A stretch of 64,000 nucleotides of DNA, from assembly GCA_027943335.1 (NCBI GenBank), contig BSBK01002925.1, positions 682,001 to 746,000 of the forward strand. The letters run 5' to 3'. The translations under genes were made by a program, and so were the position numbers. Below the pieces are notes generated by a model. The model had not been told where the DNA came from, searched no databases, and worked only from the letters and a program-made list of their open reading frames with translations. How positions within the stretch are numbered: the stretch's first letter is position 1; the number at the start of each line of letters is the position of its first letter. Below are positions 10,905 through 23,837 of the stretch, in pieces. Origin of the DNA: Chamaecyparis obtusa (Eukaryota > Streptophyta > Pinopsida > Cupressales > Cupressaceae).

Positions 10905-13900
10905 GACCCAGGTGGGTCCCACCTAGTAACTATGACTCCCTTAGTTTTAGATAAAATAGATTATTTATTTTTGTTTGATTGCAAGTGGATGTAGGGAAAT
11001 GATTTTTTTATGATTGCGGTAAGAAAATGTATGAGAATTTTTTTCCCATACATTTTCCTAAGACCTATAGGTCTCTTTTCTCCCTCTTTTTTTTGATTGT
11101 GGATTTTCATTAACCTCTTCCTTTCTTTCCTTTTGTTTTTACAAGTCTACTATTATTAAACTAACTAGAGGGATCATTTGATGTCAAGATCAAAGGAATT
11201 TTTTCTAACATTTATACATCTATTTTACTTTGAGTCTATTGCTTTCCATATAAAAAAAAAATTACTACTATTGTAATAACAAAACAAATGTATTGACTGA
11301 GAGAGAAAAATGTTTTGAATTACTCATTTTCTATCACTTTCATTTTATTCAAATGAGACTTATAAAAAGAACTATGAGGAATTACACTGACACTTCTCCT
11401 TAATACATTTCAACATGAATACCATTATAATTTTCATTGAGAGAATACACAACTTCTCACAAAACTAATCCATCATGAACTTTATTTTAAATGAAATAAA
11501 TACATTGTCCATTCCTTATTTAATACAACTTGAATACACTTAAAATCTTCCTTGGAGCATCATACAAAATTTCATAAGAAAATGAAACTAACCAAAAGGG
11601 AAATAATACATTTCTCATGACTATGAATACCTCAACACTATGATACAAGTACTATACATGGAGAGTTTATCTCCATTACACAAATATATTGAGACCAAGG
11701 GATCCTTAAGATTCCCATAAAAAAACAATAACATGAAACAAATATGATTCAAATCAACTTAAGAATACATCCTCAAACTCCTCAAGATTTTAACTTCAAC
11801 ATGAAGTCTTCAATGGCTTCCAAACTTGCAAATAAACATAAATAGGGCATGGAGTGCTCACCCTCCATCCTAGGCTTCTAAGAAGCCACCCCCGAGCTTG
11901 GGGAACCATCACATAGACAAGGTTTCACACTCAAAAACCACAAACACAATAACACAAAACCACATTTTAAACTCTCATCCAAGGCTAAAACAAGAGTCTC
12001 CATATGACTCATAAAATTAGGGTGAAGGTGGAACCAAACTCAAAGGGAGAAAGCACATTTCATAGAAATAAAAGACAAGTCTACTCTTGGCTTTCTCAAC
12101 ACACATTTTGCTACAAAATCTCAACCCAACAAGTAAACCTCCTTATGCCCCCCAAGGCTTCAAGACACAAAATCCTTTATGACCCCCAAAAGAAATGGCT
12201 ACATGGAGCCCATACATCCATGTTTTCTTCCTTCTCCTTTGCAAGGAGAGGCTCAACACCCATGGATGTCCCAATTGATCCCTTCACCCCCAAGGCTACT
12301 CTTCCCTCCCAAGGGTGAGTATGGCCTTGATAAATCCCTTAAGAAAACAATACAACACAATAAGAAATCTCAAGAACTCAAATCTTCACATATACAATAC
12401 AAAAAAATTTACACAACATCTAGCATAAGATTTCACATATACAACTACAAATCTTGTAGCACAACATACTCTCAACAACAAAAATATGGAGAACACAAAA
12501 TTACAATACTAAATACAATTAAATTATCATCTAAATGAGCTTTCATGAAGAGCCACCAACCTAAGTCCAAGCAATAATGGTGAGAGAGTTGAAGATGAGA
12601 TCCTTTTATCCAAGCTTTTTCCTGTATCCAAGTTCCTCCAAAATTAACTAGTGTCTAAGTTAGAGAGTGGGTGTCAAACTCTTCCAAAAGAAGAGTCCCC
12701 TCTCAAAAGGACTCCACACAATCTCCTAGGGATAGGATTACATTCCCATTGGGTGGTCTTCCCTAATTCCCTTACAAGGTTTCCAATTTTGGTCTCTTAC
12801 AAAGGTAAGCTAAAAATGTGAGATGAGGACTACTTTTCTAATGGGTGGTGGTCTTACCAAAACATGGTCCCAAAAGTTGATTTTCGTCCATCTAAGAAAA
12901 CCAAATTTTGGATGGGTCATTTGGTCAACTAAGAGTTATCCTATGGTGAAAAATGACTCTTACCCAAAGGTATATCAAGTGGGCTAACTAAAAATGGCCT
13001 AAAGACTCTCCTAGGCACTTTTTTAACCCCCTAGAAGTGCATGCTAAGTTCAAATTCGAAATTAATTGATAAGACACTATCTCAAGCTCCCTATCCAAGA
13101 GATTTCTAATGGGGATCCTCATGGTACTTTCCTAGGTTGATGGGTATCCAATCTCCAAGTGAAGATGTTATGGCCACAAGTACACACACATGTGTCAAGT
13201 GACACAAACAAAAATGACACATCACAAGCCATGTGGCATATCCACTTGGGCATACTCAACATTAATTACATAACAATTTTACATATAAATTAAATGCATT
13301 CATCCAAATTAATTTCACAAATTAAATATGATACAAAAAGGTTTTTGCCTCTCACTAGAAGCAACCTTGACTTGAATTGATTTACACAATAGTCTATGCT
13401 TTGATTCCCTGAATTTACCATGGTCTAATTCCTTGCACACTAAATTCCAACATCAATAGTCCAAGGATATAAAAAAAAATATGTAAATTCATACATTAAT
13501 GATCAAGATAATTCATCTAAAATATCATAATTCACATGGCATAATCATTAATCTATAACATACATACAACTCATCATGAAACATTCAATTCATCACTAAA
13601 TTAAGCTTGTAGCATAATCATTGCACATATAACTCAATTCTAATTAAATTTCATCATGACACTCATAAACTTCACCTAAGTAATTAACTTTCAATTCACA
13701 ATTAGAAATCTCATCGTATCATCATCAAGTCAAATCTCCATTTCCTAGTTACTTATGTAAGCATATAAAATTCATCACATCATCACAACATTCATAAATC
13801 AAAATAACCATACATTAGAATTCATATTTATATCATAAAATAGTCATCCATAATTCATCACCTAGTATTTAACTCGAAATGAAATACACATCTCAACCTT

Positions 13901-14240
13901 ATTCATTTTTTGATTTTCACTTTCCTAACAACTCATATCGACATAAATTCCCTAATTGCACATCTCATTATTTCATCTGAATCAATCATCATAATGTCAG
14001 TCATAATGTATCATAAAGTCAATATTGTGAGTATAGAAAGTATCATAAAATGTAATGTATTCTCATCTACTGTAATCAAATATTTGTCTAAAAGAGTAAA
14101 ATCTACTAAGCTCATCAAAACATTAAGCCAATTACTAGGGCTACCATAACGATAATGGAAAAGCTATGACAGGTCTAGGGTGAGGCCTCACATCTTCAAA
14201 TTAACTGACAACAACCTCTAACTAACTATCTAATTGTCCC
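10905..14240. other. AT-rich intergenic DNA, no gene recognised
   Basis: Follows Gypsy-C and must continue the sequence interrupted at 1954, perhaps more of LTR-D. It contains poly-A/T runs and short frames (for example 12004-12318) without protein-like composition or a recognisable domain. I see no promoter or RNA gene. Confidence 0.4.
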
Positions 14241-14262
14241 TAAATAGTCTAAAACCAACTGT

Positions 14263-15351
14263 TACAATAAAATGGGATTAGAAGTGTTTTCAAGTTGACA
14301 ACCAATGTTTTCAACTTGATAACATAACTCTAGTATCTCTTCTAATTACTTTTAAAAGGTATAAACATAACCTTTTCTAACCCTTACTAAACCATAACCC
14401 CTCATGTGCCTTATAGACCATAATTTCATTGAAATGCAACTTTACAACTTCTTGGCATCTTTTCACTATGAGTACAATTACATGATATTAATGGAATTAA
14501 TGGCCATATTATAAACCTAGATGACCATATAGGTCCTTATACCTTACATTAATAATTGGATCAACCAAGTGACCCCAAGGTTACATCCTTAACCCCTATG
14601 CCATTGAACTCCTATTACATCAATTCAACATTGTCATGCCTTTATACATTTAGGCTATTACATCAAATACATAAAATTGTCTTCAAGCCATATTTGATTG
14701 AAATATATTGATCTTGTAGATCATTCAATCTTCATGAGTCATCCATGTGACCCACTCATCATGTCTTCATTAGGGTACCCTGCACCATACTCCCAAGGAT
14801 CAAATCAATCCAAGTCCCTTGGATTGGGGAGTTTCTTTCTTTTACTCTAATCTTTATTCATTTCTTGTTGAGTACCTACAACATATGTATCCTCTTTTTG
14901 TTGGCATCATGTACCTACGATCAAATATAATGTGTCAAGCACTAACTATTTCATCCATCATATCTATGTTCCTGTAGATGTTTGCAACATCACCATTCAC
15001 ATGATCAATAAGATAACATCCCTTCAATCCTGTCATAATAGTGTTAGAAATAAAAATAATGAAATCTTTCTTATTCACCAAAATATATCCTTGGTATTGC
15101 ACTCCTTCATCCATTAGCTTAAACACTTCATCCTCTTGCTCACACATGCATGCACACATACTAGTTTGTCAAAGTTAGAATCAGAATTATAAGTACTATG
15201 ATTAATTAAACCATTTACTATTTTCTTCAATCATATTTGCACTTGAAAAGAGTTGTGAGTTGAATAAAATGGGATTAGAAGTGTTTTCAAGTTGACAACC
15301 AATGTTTTCAACTCGATAACATAACATACTAGTTTGTCAAAGTTAGAATCA
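14263..15351. repeat. Shuffled local duplications
   Basis: A block of about 63 bp at 14264-14326 (aaaatgggattagaagtgtt...) recurs almost unchanged at 15262-15325. A 27-bp block (catactagtttgtcaaagtt...) occurs at about 15157 and again immediately after the second copy at 15324. A third piece, 15221-15247, recurs at 16098-16124. Confidence 0.85.
14863..15159 (-). pseudogene. Possible coding remnant, unrecognised
   Basis: A frame of 74 codons from 15159 continues after a TGA at 14935-14937 in the same frame to about 14863. The product has mixed, protein-like composition (for example GYILVNKKDFIIFIS and FDRRYMMPTKRGYICCRYS). I do not recognise the family. It sits among the shuffled duplications, so it may be a captured fragment of another element or gene. 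It could also be a chance open frame. Confidence 0.25.
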
Positions 15352-16340
15352 ATAGGTTTTATTTGGGAATCATTTTATGTGGTCCTGGCATTTTTCTATA
15401 GTTAGTGTGCTAATGGTATATGATGGTATTTGTGGATCTCACTTGAATGGTCAAATCAATAGAAGACTAAAAGTCATCATGCAAATTAGATAATCAAATT
15501 TACTGCTAAGCTCTTCATTTTTTTATTCAGATAACTCATGTTATACATCATTGCATGATAATAAAAACATAATTTTTCGATCAAATTTATGAAAGATTAC
15601 ATAAGAACATCTTAAACCTTTATTGGTTAAACCATCAACATGAAAGATGCATTGGTCTCTATAATGCAGAGGTGGTGTTTAAGTCTTCTTGAGCCCATAC
15701 CCTAATTGAAATGAGTTCTCAATTAGTCAGCAAGTGATGTTAATATTTTCCACATTTATGCTAGGAATATACAAACTATAGAGATCTTACAACTAAGCAC
15801 ATGATATAAGAAGACAATCATAAAGAAGGAAATTAATGTACCCAGAATGTAGCAATTAGAGATTCTTGAATTTGACTATGAAGGTCTTCAAGGCTTGTCC
15901 TTCAACTTGCCTTTAATTTCTTCTATCAATCTGATCCAATTAGATGTATGTCTTCTCCTCTAACAATACCAATCTAGGTATATATTCAATTGAAATGTCA
16001 AGCCAGATCTGCCCTTATTCGATGGTCTAAATATCAGATATTTAGACCATGAATATGCAAGTGTGTTCTTAGATCTATAGAAGCAACTCACAACTCTTTT
16101 CTTCAATCATATTTGCACTTGAATGTTACCAATCAAAACTTCTATTTATGTTGTATAAATCACACCAATGAGTTCGCTAATATGGGATACACAGCTGATT
16201 ATGTTTTCTTATTAGAATATAATCATGGATCTTCATCATTCCTCAATCATTCATCTCATATCCATATGAGAAACATCATATCATATGATGCTTGCCATCC
16301 AAATGTGGATTTCCTAGATCCAGTACTCTTCACGACCCAA

Positions 16341-16985
16341 GAATATCAAGTCCATGATATTCATGATAACATCAATTCCATGATGTTTACCAACCATAAG
16401 TGATTTCAAGTCCATGATATCAAATTCATGATATTTTCAATTATTTTGTGGATTTCCTATATCCATGAGTCACCTTGACTCTTTTGAGTATAAATTCCAT
16501 GATATTCAAGGTAGTATCAAGTCCATGATACTTTCCAAATCCATGATGTTTACTACCCAATTTTTGGATAACTTAGATCAATGAGTCCCCTTGACTCAAC
16601 CAATAGAATATCAAGTCCATGATATTCATGGTATCATCAAGTCCATGATGTATACCAATCAATTTGTGGATAACTAAATCCATGAAATTTAAAGAAACAT
16701 AAAGTCCATCATTTTAAGAGAATTGGTCTAATGAATATCAAGTCCATGATATTCACCAAGTGCTTAGAATAATGGCCTATCAACATCAAATCCATGATGT
16801 CCACTAATTACTCAAATGTGGATCCCCTATCCATGAGATATCAAGTCCATGATATAATGAGCATTGGTCTAATAAATATCAAGTCCATGATATTCACCAA
16901 ATTCTCAGAACAATGGTCCCCAGACATCAAGTCCATGATGTCCACCAAACTCTCAACAATGGATCCCTGATCCATGAGAAGAATA
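16341..16985. repeat. Array of short hairpins with constant AGTCCA loop
   Basis: At least ten hairpins of the form arm-AGTCCA-arm (loop sometimes AATCCA, ATTCCA or AATTCA) are spread over 650 bp. Arms differ from copy to copy but remain complementary: GAATATCA/TGATATTC (16341 and 16606), AACATCA/TGATGTT (16368), AGTATCA/TGATACT (16513), GGTATCATCA/TGATGTATACC (16630, one bulge), TGAATATCA/TGATATTCA (16732), GACATCA/TGATGTC (16922). A second type, TGGAT...ATCCA around a TCCCT-like loop, lies between them. There is no regular period. Confidence 0.85.
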
Positions 16986-17239
16986 TTAAATCCTTGATAT
17001 TATCCAAGTATCCAATTAATAAGAAAAAACTTTAGCCATATGCATAAGTGTTACCAAATGAACAATCATAACTAAATATATCTCATAATAAAAATCTTAT
17101 CTCATGAATCCACATAAGCATAAGAGTAACCAATATGATCTTATAATCATAACAATCAAGCTCAATGTAATGAAAATGTGTTCACACATAGAATCACATA
17201 GTCTCAGCTTTAATCAATAAATATAGACTCAGCAAAGAA

Positions 17240-17920
17240 AGAAAGTATGATCCATACATACATAATAAGCCACTAAAGTATGCTTCATACATACATGCTA
17301 AAGTATAAAAATGACATATTCTACATACAATCAAATTAAGTAGTCAAATGCAATATCCAAATGAAGTTCTCTCATAAAACAAGCATAATTCATGCAATAT
17401 CCATAGACAAGTCTTAGCCATAAGTATAAGAGTAATCATAGCCATAAGTATAAGAGTAATCACATAAGTCCAACATATAACCAGGTGCAATGTGATCATA
17501 TCAAGATGCAATATAGTTCCCTCTATAAAGAAATGTATCCACACATATGATCAATAGAACGGCATATATAAATGATAACATATATCCATATAAAGTATGC
17601 TCCCATGCATACAACAACATTATCTCTAAGTATCATAATGTATGTTCCCAAAAATATGGTAATTGTAACATACACAACATATTCCAATGTAAGTATGTTC
17701 CAAAATTCATTAACCAACGTATGCACCCATGAATCAATAAAGAAAATAGTTAATCAATTATACTAACAATCAGCTATGTATGTACCCATAACATCATAAG
17801 TTATAACATGTGTCATAATAGAAATATGTCAATGTAATTGTTCATAATGTAATGTATGCTCCTCATGCATAACATAAGGTATGCTGCTAATATACACAAG
17901 TATGCATCTGTGCATACAAA
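17240..17920. repeat. Second hairpin series, GTATG...CATAC
   Basis: Short inverted repeats built on GTATG(C)/(G)CATAC recur at about 17246, 17278, 17597, 17857 and 17900, for example GTATGCA-TCTG-TGCATAC. Loops often resemble tccc/tcctc. A separate 24-bp direct duplication (tagccataagtataagagta...) lies at about 17408-17461. Confidence 0.6.
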
Positions 17921-17929
17921 ATAGAGATA

Positions 17930-18154
17930 TGTTAGTGTTAAAACTAGTGGTTTTTGTTGCACCAAAAGATTGACTTGTTAACACTCAATACAACCACTAG
18001 ACTTATAGAAGACACAAGAGGTAGTTAATCCATGTCATGAATCCTGGAGGGAGCGATGACCATTTTTCCAAAAATCTCCTCCTTAGCATTTCCCAAGGGG
18101 ATTCAAACCTATGACCAAGCTCTGATACCACTTGTTACAAGTAGTGGTTGTTGT
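17930..18154 (-). mobile_element. Left part of old element E (3' LTR end, leader, primer site)
   Basis: Positions 17930-18065 match 25005-25115 and part of 18134-18154, so they are the end of one LTR. Positions 18066-18131 hold a leader and an iMet-type primer site (gctctgatacca on the plus strand, about 18119-18130). From 18134 the other LTR starts and is cut at 18154 by the Copia element. The interior is therefore nearly all deleted. Confidence 0.6.
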
Positions 18155-19314
18155 TGTTAGAAAGTAAAGATCCCCAAGATAATTGAGAGGGGGGTGTGAA
18201 TCAGTTATCTAATAATTTATCCATTCAATAGCTTTAAACAATATAATCAATGTACTGATCAACCATAGAAAGATAATCATACACAACTGCACAATAACAC
18301 AAGATATGTTAACTAGGGAACCTCTTGAAAAGAGTAAACCCCGGTGGGAATGATGCCCACAAAAGGATGCACTAATATGAAAGTTCCTTGTTAGAGGATG
18401 GACCCTATTAGGAGTCTTATGAAATACATTCAGTACATATAAATCCTTGTTAGGAGATTTTGAATCCCTATTAAAAGATTCTAACCCGGTTAAGAGTTTA
18501 TGGAAGACAAAAGGACCCACTGCCCAAACAACTTCAAGGAAAGATCTTTGAACCCACTGTCCAAAAGATCTTAAAATTATTCAACAAAATAATATGAAAT
18601 ATATTACCTCCTTCTCACTATGCCAAAACTTCACTCTCTACTACACAAGATCACAATTCCAGATCTTTGTACACAGAAGTCTTCCTTTATCACTGAATTA
18701 GCTCTTTTCTTCACTTCATGCATATATTCACATCTCAATCTTTTTTAGTACACATTAAAATAAGAAAAAAATTCCTTCTTATATACCAAACTCAAATAAT
18801 TACAAATGAGTCAGTCCTCAATTACAAAATAATAAATTCTACACGCTACACACAGAATTCACATAAAACTGTCAGCTTCTAGTTACTGTAACTTTCTCCA
18901 AACATATCTTCAAAGTTTACATTGTGAACCACATCATCATTAATGAGTCTCCAACATCCCTTTAACTACACAAAATTAGATTCTATCCCAGCTAAGAGAT
19001 ATCCTCTAATTTTTGAACATCGCTACACAGAAACACTATCTAAACACTACTTTCACCAAAATGCTCATAACTCTTACAAATGAATGAATTTATTTTTGCA
19101 CTATTCACAATAGGTTAATAACACACCAAAGAACATACCATAAATTTCACAAAAGACAATCTACAATAAAACATGTGTGCAAAACAAAACTGTACCTACT
19201 TTCCTGCTAATATTCAGAATATCACTGTGTTACCATCAATGACAATCCAAGTCATGAATGCAACAAAAACCGCTATAGAATGACTACCAAAACACTTTTC
19301 ATTCATTCCTAATA
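18155..19314 (-). repeat. 3' LTR of the Copia element
   Basis: 1,160 bp, matching 23838-24999 throughout. It contains gagaggggggtg and several degenerate ccttgttagaggat-like repeats at about 18375-18500, typical of this LTR family; a related LTR is at 62471. Confidence 0.95.
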
Positions 19315-19327
19315 ATCTCCCCCATTA
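19315..19327 (-). promoter_or_regulatory. Polypurine tract of the Copia element
   Basis: On the minus strand it reads AATGGGGGAGAT and abuts the 3' LTR start TATTAGG. This is the expected plus-strand primer. Confidence 0.85.
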
Positions 19328-19668
19328 GAATTTATGGAAACATAGATGAAAAAAATCCAATGTTCCAAAAATCCAATACTGCAACATCACTGTAAAATAT
19401 CAAATCAAATCTTGCTTCATTTTCCTATTTAGCTCTCTCATACAATCCACAATGTTTTTCATGTATATTTCTCCCCCATTGACATCAATGATAGAAATTG
19501 TATCACTAATTCAACAACAACATAATGTCAAAAGACACTTTTCAAAAAAATACAATAACAAGAGTCCTCATGACTCAACTCATAAACTCCCCCATAGAGG
19601 AAGTTCCAACATCCAATCTAGAAGAAAGATAGGGCTCATATACCACTGGACGGATGCAATCATCTGCA

Positions 19669-22600
19669 TCAATTCTCAAAAATAGGTTGGGGCATAACCC
19701 CAAGCATACCTCTCAGATACACAAATGTATCCTTAGGTAAACACTTTCTAAATATATCTGCTATCTGTTCCTTTGTGCTTATGTACTCCAATCTTACTTC
19801 TTTTTCTGCAAATTTCTCTCTTACAACATGATACTTGATCTCAATATGTTTAGTCTTAGAATGTAAAATAAAATTTTTTGACATACTCACTATACTGGTG
19901 TTATCACAATGTATAACAACAGGCTCATCAAACTTTATTCCAATATCTTTCAATATCTACTTCATCCAAATAATCTGATTACAATTATTTGCTACTGCAA
20001 CATATTTTGCTTTTGCTATGCTTTGTGAAGTAGAATTCTACTTCTTACTTAGCCAAGAGACCAATTTACCTCCAAGAAAAAGGGCTCCACCATTGGTGCT
20101 TTTCTTGTCATCAATGCTACCTCCCCAACCTGCATCAGTGTAGGTATATAAAGTAAAATCATCAGAATTCTCATACCATAATCCATAATCCATTGTTCCT
20201 TTTAGATATCTCAGTATCCTCTTTACTGCTGCATAATGTGATTCTCTAGGTTCTGCTTGAAATCTTTCTACAATCCCCACTGAATGTGCTATATCAGGTC
20301 TTGTATGTGTCAAGTACTGCAATCCTCCAATCATAGATCTATACTTTTTTTTCTCAACTGCTGGTGTCTCATCTTTGCTAGATAACTTATGTTCGGTTAC
20401 CATAGGTGTTCCAATAGGTTTAGAATCTTCCATTCTAAATATTTTCAATAATTCATTTAAATACTTAGTCTGACTTACAAATATACCTTCCTTGCTTTGT
20501 GTTATTTGTAATCCCAAAAAATATTTCATTTCTCCAATCACGTTCATCTCAAATTCAGTCTTCATTTCATCTGCAAATTTGTCACTAGCTTCATCTTCTC
20601 CTCCAAAGATAATATCATCAACAAATATAACTATAACCAACAAACCATTCTCAATTTCTTTTGTGTATAAGTTACTATTTGCTATTCCTTTTATAAATCT
20701 CAATTTCAATAAATACTTATCCAATCTTGCATACTAGGTTCTAGGTGCTTGTTTTAATCCATATAAAGCTTTCTTTAACTTACATACCATATCTCCTTCT
20801 TGTGTCAAAGGAAAACCTTTAGGCTACTCAATGTAGACTTCTTCCAATTCACCATTCAAAAATGTTGACTTCACATCCATCTGATACACTCTGAATTTCT
20901 TGTAAGTTGCATATGCTAGAAACATTCTCACTGCTTCAAGTCTGGCCATAGGTGGAAAAGTTTCTTCATATTCAATTTTTTCTTGTTGAGAATATCCTTT
21001 ACATACCAATCTTGCTTTGTTTCTTATCACTTCTCCTTGTTCATTCATCTTGTTTCTGAATACCCACTTTGTTCCAATCACATTCTTGTCTTCAGGTCTA
21101 GGAACCAATTCCCATATCTTATTTTTTTCAATCTGTTCTAGTTCTTCTTTCATAGCATTGATCCAATGTTCATCTTCACAAGCTTCATTAGTAGTCTTAG
21201 GTTCAATTTGAGAAATCAAACATAAATGTACCTTATTTCAAGTCAAAACTCCTCTATCTAAACTTCCAATAACTTTCTCAATAGGGTGATGTCTTGAAGT
21301 ATACCTGTTAGGTGTCATAGTTACTGATCTTGTTCCAACTGTAGATTCTTCTCTTCTTTCTTCTTTGTTTTCTTCTCTATTTTCTTCTCTATTTTCTTCT
21401 CTGTCTTCTTCAGTATGACTTTCATTCAGAAAATCACTATTAGTTTCAAAGAATGATTCTATATTTTCAATGTTAGGCTGAGGTTGTGCTTCTCCATCAA
21501 ATTCATAATCAAGCATTCTTTCCTGAATTTTAAACTTCTCATCAACTTTTACATTTGCACTTTCAACAATAGTCTTAGTTCTTTTGTTATAACATCTATA
21601 TGCTTTGCTTTTTAAAGAACATCCAAGAAATATTCCTTCATCACTTCTAGGATCAAACTTTCCTATATCATCATCTCTCTTTATATAACATTTACTTCCA
21701 AAAATTCTAAAATACTTAACTGAGGGTGTATGTCCAAACCATAATTCATAAGGTATCTTGTTTGTATCTACTCTGATTTGTACTATGTTCATAGTGTATA
21801 CTGCTGTGTTCACTACTTCTCTCCAAAAATTTTTAGCCAAATCATTTTCAAACAACATAGCTCTTGTTGCTTCAGTTATTGACCTATTTCTTCTTTCTAC
21901 AATACCATTTTATTCTGGTGTTCTAGGGGCTAAAAGTTGTCTCTTAATGCCATTTATTTCACAAAAAGTGTTAAAATCTCTAGATGTAAATTCACCACCT
22001 CTATCAGATCTTAGACACTTAATCTTCATTCTAGATTCATTCTCAATTTTGCTTTTCATGATCTTAAATTTATCAAATGCTTTAGATTTTTCTTTCAAAA
22101 ATGCAATCCACATCATTCTTGTAAAATCATCAACAAGAATCATAAAATACCTTTCACCATAGAATCCTCTAGTCCTAGTAGGACCACTCAAGTATGTATG
22201 AACAATCTCCAACTTCTCTGCCGATGTGAACTTCTTATTAGGAAATGAACTCCTTTTCTACTTTGCCATCATACATTCTTTGCAAATCATGTTAGTAGGT
22301 TTCATAATTCTAGGTAAATCTCTTACCACAAGTGTAGTACTCACCTTGACAATATTATAAAAGTTTATATGACAAAACCTTTTATACCATAACCAACTAT
22401 CATCAATCCTAGTTATCAAACATGGCATCCCAGTAGGATTCAACTTAAATACATTACCTCTGGTTCTAGATCCTTTTCCAATCAGATTTCCATCTTTATC
22501 TGTTATCACACAATTTTTCTCAGAAAACCAAACTTGATAACCCTTATCAGCCAATTGTCCAACGCTTAGTAGATTATGTCTTAGTCCATCCACAAAGTAA

Positions 22601-23784
22601 ACATCATTAGTGTTAGTCTTTCAAACAAGGTGCATTGTTACCAACCCTAACAATTCCTCCATCATAGTTATCTAACTTAACAAACTTTCTTTTATCTCTA
22701 GTCATATGATGTGAATAACCACTGTCTATAATCCAATCAAATTTATTTTCAACTTGTGAAACTAATGCTTTTTCTTCCCTTTTATTAGATTCAGAACTTT
22801 CTTCTTTAATTGCTACAAATCCTATTTCCTCAAAGTTATCATTATCACTGTCACTAAATGTTTTTCAATTCCTGCTTCAAAATCTTCATCATTTGCATAA
22901 TAGCATTGTTTAGATCTCCTAGGTTTAAAGTTTCTTCTATACTTCTTAACTCTTTTAGGACATTTAGATGCAAAATGACCATATTCTTGACAAGTCCAAC
23001 ATTTAAAGATTTTCTTACCATCTGGTTCTCTTTTTACAAGTAATGCAATACCTTCTTCAATCTTCTTATCTTCCTCAGATCTGCTACTGCTGGCATAATC
23101 TCCATTCACACTAGTACTTCTTGTAAGTCTAATGCTAAGAGCATTGAATATTGTTTCCATTCTAGGTAACTCTCCTGATAATCTCAAGTTCATCTCTACT
23201 ATTTCTAATCTTCCAAGAAGAGTCTCTCTTGAAAATTTTGATGTACAAGGTATCACTTGTTCAATTAGCTGTGTTGTCTACTTGAATACTGGTGTTAGAG
23301 TTCTCTGAATTTTCCATATCACTTCATTCTCTATCTTATCACCTCCACAAGACTTTATTCCTATCACAATCTCAGACATCCTACCAATATAGCTTCTAAT
23401 AGATTCATCTTCCATCATTCTAATATCTTCGAATGCACAAAACCAATTATGTAATCTAGCCTTCTTTGCATGTTCATCACCTTCAAAAGTAGAATGTAAA
23501 GCTTTCCAAATTGCATGAGATTTTTTCAAACATCTTACCTGACTATATTCAATCTTTGGTAGTGATGACAAAAGTTCTTCTCTTACAAGTATGTTACACA
23601 TGAATAGATCTAGTTCATCTTTAGTTCCTGCCTCTAAATTGTCTTCCTCAATGATAGTCTTCTCATTCTTTGTAATCAACCAATAAATTGGTCCTAAACA
23701 CAATAGATGTGTCTTCATCTTTTATTTCCAGCTGTCAAAATTTACTCCATCAAACTTATGGCTTTCTTTTCTAAAATTCACCAT
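19669..23784 (-). pseudogene. Copia gag-pol polyprotein, decayed
   Basis: ATG at 23784 (MVNFRKESHKFDG, a usual Copia gag start) and one frame to 19669 except for two frameshifts around 22858 and 22622. Gag includes a CCHC zinc knuckle (CWTCQEYGHFASKC, near 22975). Protease has DSGYSHHMT near 22720. The integrase core follows (LVDDFTRMMW and the DRGGEFTS motif, 22212-21910). Reverse transcriptase spans about 21190-20400, with FVDD as its active site near 20620. RNase H ends near 19680. Nine in-frame stops were read; about seven stand where Gln is expected, one where Arg and one where Trp (APRxWYAR motif) is expected. All fit C-to-T or G-to-A change. It is not functional as it stands. Confidence 0.93.
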
Positions 23785-23823
23785 GGATCTCCTTATGTTA
23801 AACTTTTCTTTCAAGAACCTGCT

Positions 23824-23835
23824 GCTCTGATACCA
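23824..23835 (-). promoter_or_regulatory. Primer binding site of the Copia element
   Basis: Minus strand TGGTATCAGAGC, two bases from the LTR end CTAACA. Complementary to initiator tRNA-Met. Confidence 0.92.
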
Positions 23836-23837
23836 AT

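Noticed and set aside
12004..12538. Open frames at 12004-12318 and 12179-12538
   Set aside because: No recognisable domain, overlapping in different frames, composition typical of translated AT-rich intergenic DNA.
16341..16985. CRISPR-like array of repeats
   Set aside because: Repeats are short, irregularly spaced and palindromic with changing arms. There are no constant-length spacers, no cas genes, and the context is plant nuclear DNA.
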